A stretch of DNA of 64,000 nucleotides from Pseudomonas reactans (GTDB lineage: Bacteria > Pseudomonadota > Gammaproteobacteria > Pseudomonadales > Pseudomonadaceae). Where the stretch lies: assembly GCF_013385825.1 (NCBI RefSeq), contig NZ_JACAPG010000020.1, positions 23,754-87,753 of the forward strand, written 5' to 3'. The notes beneath the pieces were generated by a model. It was not told the DNA's origin. It searched no databases and saw only the letters and a program-made list of their open reading frames with translations. Below, piece after piece: positions 60,725-64,000 of the stretch. A program made the translations under genes and the position numbers. Every line of letters starts with the position of its first letter. Position 1 is the first letter of the stretch.

Positions 60725-61371
60725 TGACTCACTCCCCACCCATTCTCATACACCATGTCACTCAGCGGCCGAGGCTCGGTCCAGCCTTCGAGCTGCAACA
60801 TCGGTGCCGGGTAGAACTCGGCCACCGGCCCCAGGCAAAGCACGGCCAACGGTTTCGCACCGGGCGGCAAACCCAGCAGATCAGCCAGGGCCTGGGGCTC
60901 GAACAGCGAGACCCAGCCCATGCCCAGCCCTTCGACACGGGCCGCCAGCCACAGATTCTGGATAGCACAGGACAATGACGCCATGTCCATTTCCGGCAAG
61001 GTACGCCGGCCAAAGATGTGCCGCTCACGATCATCCATCAACGCCGCCACTAGCACTTCGGCGCAGTCGTGAATGCCTTCGACCTTGAGCTTCATGAACT
61101 CATCGGAGCGCTCGCCCAGGGCTTCGGCGGTGCGTACGCGTTCTTCTTCCACCAACTGTTGAATCTGCCCACGCAGCGGGCGGTCGCTGATGCGGATAAA
61201 ACGCCAGGGCTGCATCAGGCCGACGCTGGGTGCCTGGTGCGCGGCCTGGAGCAAGCGGTGGAGCAATTCGGGGGCGACAGTGCCGCCGCTGAAGTGGCGC
61301 ATGTCGCGGCGTTCGGCGATGGCGCGGTAAACGGCCTGGCGGTCGGCCTCGGGAAAGGCGTTGTCGGTCAT
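60721..61371 (-). CDS. bluB: 5,6-Dimethylbenzimidazole synthase BluB
   Basis: A 216-residue flavin-destroying nitroreductase-fold enzyme converting reduced FMN to dimethylbenzimidazole with oxygen. Typical residues include MRHFSGGTVAPELLHRLLQAAHQAPSVGLMQPWRFI. ATG 61371 overlaps the cobB stop, which decides the start; a longer frame to 61548 runs inside cobB. Its presence shows aerobic lower-ligand synthesis beside cobT. Confidence 0.95.
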   Translation of the reverse strand: MTDNAFPEADRQAVYRAIAERRDMRHFSGGTVAPELLHRLLQAAHQAPSVGLMQPWRFIRISDRPLRGQIQQLVEEERVRTAEALGERSDEFMKLKVEGIHDCAEVLVAALMDDRERHIFGRRTLPEMDMASLSCAIQNLWLAARVEGLGMGWVSLFEPQALADLLGLPPGAKPLAVLCLGPVAEFYPAPMLQLEGWTEPRPLSDMVYENGWGVSQ

Positions 61372-62699
61372 GGCCTCATCGCCGGCAAGCCGGCTCCTAC
61401 AAGATCGGGCGCGAACAATGCGGCCACCGCCTGGGGATTCGAGGGGAAATAGAAATGTACGTAGGACGCCGTCATCCGCCCCTGGCGATAAACCGCCTCG
61501 GCACCGCGCCCGCCATTCGGGCTCAGGCCACGGGCAATCGGTTGCCACTCGGTGGTGGTCAGGGAGTGGTGATAGGTATGGCCGCGCAGCGTGCCTTCAG
61601 GCAAGTCGACATTTTGCAGCGCCAAGGCCGCGAGCTTCTTCTGCATTACCGCATCGCCTTGCAGCAAGCCGACCAGTTCGGCGCGAGTGCCGTCGACATC
61701 AGTCAGCGAGTCCAACAGGTAGAGCATGCCGCCGCATTCGGCGAGCAGCGGTTTGCCGGCGGCATGATGAGCGCGGATGGCGTCAAGCATCGGGGTATTT
61801 TCCGACAGCGCCTGGTGGTGCAGTTCCGGGTAACCACCGGGCAGGTAGAGGCTGTCGGCGTCCGGCAACTGACGATCGTGGATCGGCGAGAAAAACGTCA
61901 GCTCAGCGCCCATTGCCCGCAACAGGTCAAGGCTGGCGCCATAGGTGAACGCGAAGGCTTCGTCACGGGCCACGGCGATGCGCACGCCGTTGAGCAGTGG
62001 CTTGGCTTCGATCACTTCCGGTGCAGCAAAGGTCACTGGCGGCGGCAAGGCGACTTCACAACTGCTGCCCAGCGCTTGAGCGGCGGCGTCCAGGCGCACA
62101 TCGAGATCATTCAGTTCGCTCGCCTGCACCAGACCCAAGTGACGGCTAGGCAGTTCGATACCGGTCTCGCGAGACAGCGCGCCGTACCAGCGCAGGCCTT
62201 CGGTGAGGCTGCCTTCGAGCAATTGCGCATGGCGCAGGGTGCCGACGCGGTTGGCCAGTACGCCGGCGAACGGCAAATCTGGCTGATAACGCGCCAGCCC
62301 CAGGGCCAACGCGCCAAAGGTCTGGGCCATGGCGGTGCCGTCAATCACGCCCAAGACGGGCACGCCGAAGTGTCGCGCCAGGTCGGCGCTGGATGGCGTG
62401 CCGTCGAACAGGCCCATCACGCCTTCGATCAGGATCAGGTCCGCCTCCCCCGCCGCTTCCCACAGCAAGCGGCGACTTTCCTGCTCGCCCACCATCCACA
62501 TGTCCAATTGATACACCGGCGCACCGCTGGCGCGCTCGTGGATCATGGGGTCAAGAAAGTCCGGGCCGCATTTGAACACGCGCACCTTGCGCCCCAAGTT
62601 GCGGTGCAAGCGGGCGAGCGCGGCGGTGACGGTGGTTTTGCCTTGGCCGGACGCCGGTGCGGCGATCAAGACGGCCGGGCAATGACGGGGCTGATTCAA
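61368..62699 (-). CDS. cobB: Hydrogenobyrinic acid a,c-diamide synthase CobB
   Basis: A 443-residue glutamine-dependent amidotransferase. The ATP site is APASGQGKTTVTAALARL, and the glutaminase Cys lies in LLAECGGMLYLLDSL. It appears to start with TTG at 62699, overlapping the cobO stop as TTGA; no good ATG is near. The last 12 residues or so (LVGAGLPAMRP) are encoded by a REP arm, so the gene end has been rewritten by a repeat without loss of the core. Confidence 0.95.
   Translation of the reverse strand: MNQPRHCPAVLIAAPASGQGKTTVTAALARLHRNLGRKVRVFKCGPDFLDPMIHERASGAPVYQLDMWMVGEQESRRLLWEAAGEADLILIEGVMGLFDGTPSSADLARHFGVPVLGVIDGTAMAQTFGALALGLARYQPDLPFAGVLANRVGTLRHAQLLEGSLTEGLRWYGALSRETGIELPSRHLGLVQASELNDLDVRLDAAAQALGSSCEVALPPPVTFAAPEVIEAKPLLNGVRIAVARDEAFAFTYGASLDLLRAMGAELTFFSPIHDRQLPDADSLYLPGGYPELHHQALSENTPMLDAIRAHHAAGKPLLAECGGMLYLLDSLTDVDGTRAELVGLLQGDAVMQKKLAALALQNVDLPEGTLRGHTYHHSLTTTEWQPIARGLSPNGGRGAEAVYRQGRMTASYVHFYFPSNPQAVAALFAPDLVGAGLPAMRP
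61378..61400. repeat. REP arm within the 3' end of cobB
   Basis: ATCGCCGGCAAGCCGGCTCC and then TAC forms a single REP arm. It codes for the final residues of CobB and ends just before the bluB start codon. Its sequence resembles the right arm of the palindrome at 32601-32623. Confidence 0.75.
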
Positions 62700-63307
62700 A
62701 GTTCGACGCCCTTCTGTGCCTTTATACCGGCCTGGAACGCGTGCTTGAGCATGCCCATTTCGGTGACGGTGTCGCCCATTTCAATCAACTCGGGTTTGGC
62801 GCCACGACCGGTGACCACCACGTGTTGCATCGGCGGGCGTGCTTGCAGGTCGCTGAGGACCTGGTCCAGGTCGAGATAGCCGTGCTTGAGGGCGATGTTC
62901 AATTCGTCCAGCACCACCAGGCCGATGGCCGGGTCTTGCAGCAGTTCGCGGGAGACCGCCCAGGCGGCTTCGGCGGCGGCGATGTCACGCTGGCGGTCCT
63001 GGGTTTCCCAGGTAAAGCCTTCGCCCATCACATGAAAGCGCACTTGCTCGGGGAAACGGCGGAAGAACAACTCTTCACCCGTACTGTTGCGCCCCTTGAT
63101 GAACTGCACCACGCCGCACTGCATGCCGTGGCCCATGGCCCGGGCCAGCATGCCGAACGCGGAGCTGCTCTTGCCTTTGCCGTTGCCGGTCAACACCAGC
63201 AGCAGGCCGCACTCGTTCGGGGAATTGGCGATGCGTTCATCGATCACGGCTTTTTTGCGCAGCATGCGCGCCAGGTGGCGTTCGTCGCGGTCGGGGGAAT
63301 CGGTCAT
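62696..63307 (-). CDS. cobO: Cob(I)yrinic acid a,c-diamide adenosyltransferase CobO
   Basis: A 203-residue ATP:corrinoid adenosyltransferase of the CobA/CobO family. The P-loop is LTGNGKGKSSSAFG, and other conserved parts are VQFIKGRNSTGEE and VLDELNIALKHGYLD. ATG 63307 has GGAGAG upstream; a longer frame to 63370 encodes an unlikely hydrophobic run. It is the first gene after the cobalamin riboswitch and thus sets cobalamin feedback for the whole run. Confidence 0.95.
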   Translation of the reverse strand: MTDSPDRDERHLARMLRKKAVIDERIANSPNECGLLLVLTGNGKGKSSSAFGMLARAMGHGMQCGVVQFIKGRNSTGEELFFRRFPEQVRFHVMGEGFTWETQDRQRDIAAAEAAWAVSRELLQDPAIGLVVLDELNIALKHGYLDLDQVLSDLQARPPMQHVVVTGRGAKPELIEMGDTVTEMGMLKHAFQAGIKAQKGVEL

Positions 63308-63397
63308 GGCAGCTCTCCGTTGGGGCTGGACAAAAACGGCGGGCAGGAAAAAGAAAAAACAGACAGCCAAGCATCGCCCACCGTGATGCTGTTGGAT

Positions 63398-63622
63398 GTT
63401 GCAGGCCGGTCTCCGGGCTCATGAGTGGCGCGCGCCTTATAGACGCGCAGACCGACGCTGCGCCTTCCCATATCGCGAGCGATACAGTGGCAAAAGGCAG
63501 CGTCTTGACTCATTTACCGTTGCGGGGGCAGCGCCGGAATCGCGGCGGCACTGTGTACAAGTGCGCTCACTCACCGGCTTCCCTGTTTCACTCGGTCGAC
63601 CCATGGGTCACAGAGCACCTGG
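63398..63622 (-). promoter_or_regulatory. Cobalamin (AdoCbl) riboswitch
   Basis: On the minus strand the conserved blocks appear in order: GGTGC near 63620, GGGAAGCCGGTG, GCTGCCCCCGCAACGG (63517-63532), GCCACTG (63485-63491), GGGAAGGCG, and GAGCCCGGAGACCGGCCTGC (63401-63420). These are the cobalamin-riboswitch signatures. It ends about 90 bases before the cobO start. High adenosylcobalamin should reduce expression of the downstream genes. Exact limits are estimates. Confidence 0.95.
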
Positions 63623-63655
63623 AACAAGCGGCGAAGGGTATTAGGTTGAGGGGCG

Positions 63656-63730
63656 AGCTGCAAGCTTCAAGCAGATAGCTGCAAGCAGGCATCACCCCCC
63701 TTGCAGCTTGAAGCTTGAAACTTGCTGCTG
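63656..63730. repeat. Inverted GC-skew-poor repeat between the riboswitch and NlpC gene
   Basis: AGCTGCAAGCTTCAAGC (63656-63672) is mirrored by CTTGCAGCTTGAAGCTTGAA (63700-63719), with further AGCTGCAAGC in between. Such AAGCTGCAAGCTTCAAG-type palindromes are common between genes in pseudomonads. It probably acts as the terminator for the NlpC/P60 gene on the minus strand. Confidence 0.75.
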
Positions 63731-63734
63731 CTTC

Positions 63735-64000
63735 TTACGGATTCCGCGCCAGATTCCCCGGCAATACGCGCTTGGCGCTCAGGTAGGCATTCTGCCAATA
63801 CGCCTTGGACAAGGTGTCCAACTTCACTGTACCGCCGGTTTGCGGCGCGTGCACAAAGCGGCCTTCGCCGACGTAGATCCCGGCGTGGCTGACCTGTGAA
63901 CCGCCGCCCGTGGCGAAGAACAGCAAGTCGCCGGTCTGCAGGTTCTGCTCGCTGACATCCTGCGCGCGCATCACGATCAGTTCACGGGTGGTACGCGGCA
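63735..64000 (-). CDS. NlpC/P60 family peptidoglycan hydrolase (partial)
   Basis: The C-terminal ~88 residues of a C40 peptidase; the start and the catalytic cysteine lie outside the window. The visible part has TGDLLFFATGGGSQVSHAGIYVGEGRFVHAPQTGGTVKL, including the catalytic His in VSHAGIY and the second polar residue region RFVHAP. NlpC/P60 proteins cut D-glutamyl-meso-diaminopimelate bonds in the cell wall. In many pseudomonads such a gene sits beside the cob genes. It runs off the right edge. Confidence 0.9.
   Translation of the reverse strand, partial: PRTTRELIVMRAQDVSEQNLQTGDLLFFATGGGSQVSHAGIYVGEGRFVHAPQTGGTVKLDTLSKAYWQNAYLSAKRVLPGNLARNP

Overview
The window reads as chromosomal DNA of a Pseudomonas of the P. 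fluorescens group. The evidence is the high GC content, the order of the polar-flagellum regulon, the HptB/HsbR/HsbA switch next to fliJ, the phenylalanine hydroxylase operon under a TyrR-type regulator, the late cobalamin genes behind a cobalamin riboswitch, and several classes of REP/REPIN-like palindromes. I saw no tRNA, rRNA, CRISPR array, transposase, integrase or phage genes. Species cannot be set from the sequence alone.

Layout. (1) 1-27000, all on the minus strand: one large flagellar block. Read in transcription order it runs flgF-G-H-I-J-K-L, a lone ketoacyl-ACP synthase III, fliC-flaG-fliD-fliS-fliT, the regulators fleQ and fleS-fleR, then fliE-F-G-H-I-J and hsbA-hsbR-hptB. Sigma-54-type promoters sit before fliE and fleS, a weaker one before flgF, and a sigma-28-type promoter before fliC. 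This fits the FleQ > FleSR > FliA cascade known in pseudomonads. (2) 27000-28283: an A+T-richer stretch with one orphan gene encoding a protein with two ~75-residue tandem repeats. (3) 28284-32548: phhR and divergent phhA-phhB-phhC (phenylalanine to tyrosine, then transamination). (4) 32560-42412: single genes for an LpxH-like phosphoesterase, an AraC regulator, an EamA transporter, a patatin/beta-barrel phospholipase, a SlyA-type regulator with a SlyA-like operator, RecQ, a YecA/UPF0149 protein and a DUF454 protein, with REPIN-like palindromes in the gaps. (5) 42531-54060: a very large symporter-domain hybrid histidine kinase, RmuC, several small unknown proteins, a FadL-like porin, a periplasmic glutathione peroxidase, and a MarR-MFS-microprotein operon with two matching palindromic operators. 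(6) 54077-63622: cobalamin genes cobO-cobB-bluB-cbiB-cobD-cobQ, a structured dispersed repeat, then cobU-cobT-cobC-cobS, led by a cobalamin riboswitch. (7) 63735-64000: the C-terminal part of an NlpC/P60 hydrolase.

Most content is conserved core genome. The less ordinary items are a dispersed element that folds on paper into a near-perfect three-way junction (57100-57327, partial second copy at 1-103) and lies inside the cobalamin gene run; the tandem-repeat orphan protein beside flgF; a 39-residue membrane microprotein overlapping the end of an MFS gene under a MarR-type palindrome; and the ketoacyl synthase isolated between flgL and fliC without glycosylation partners. I found no convincing wholly new multi-gene system.
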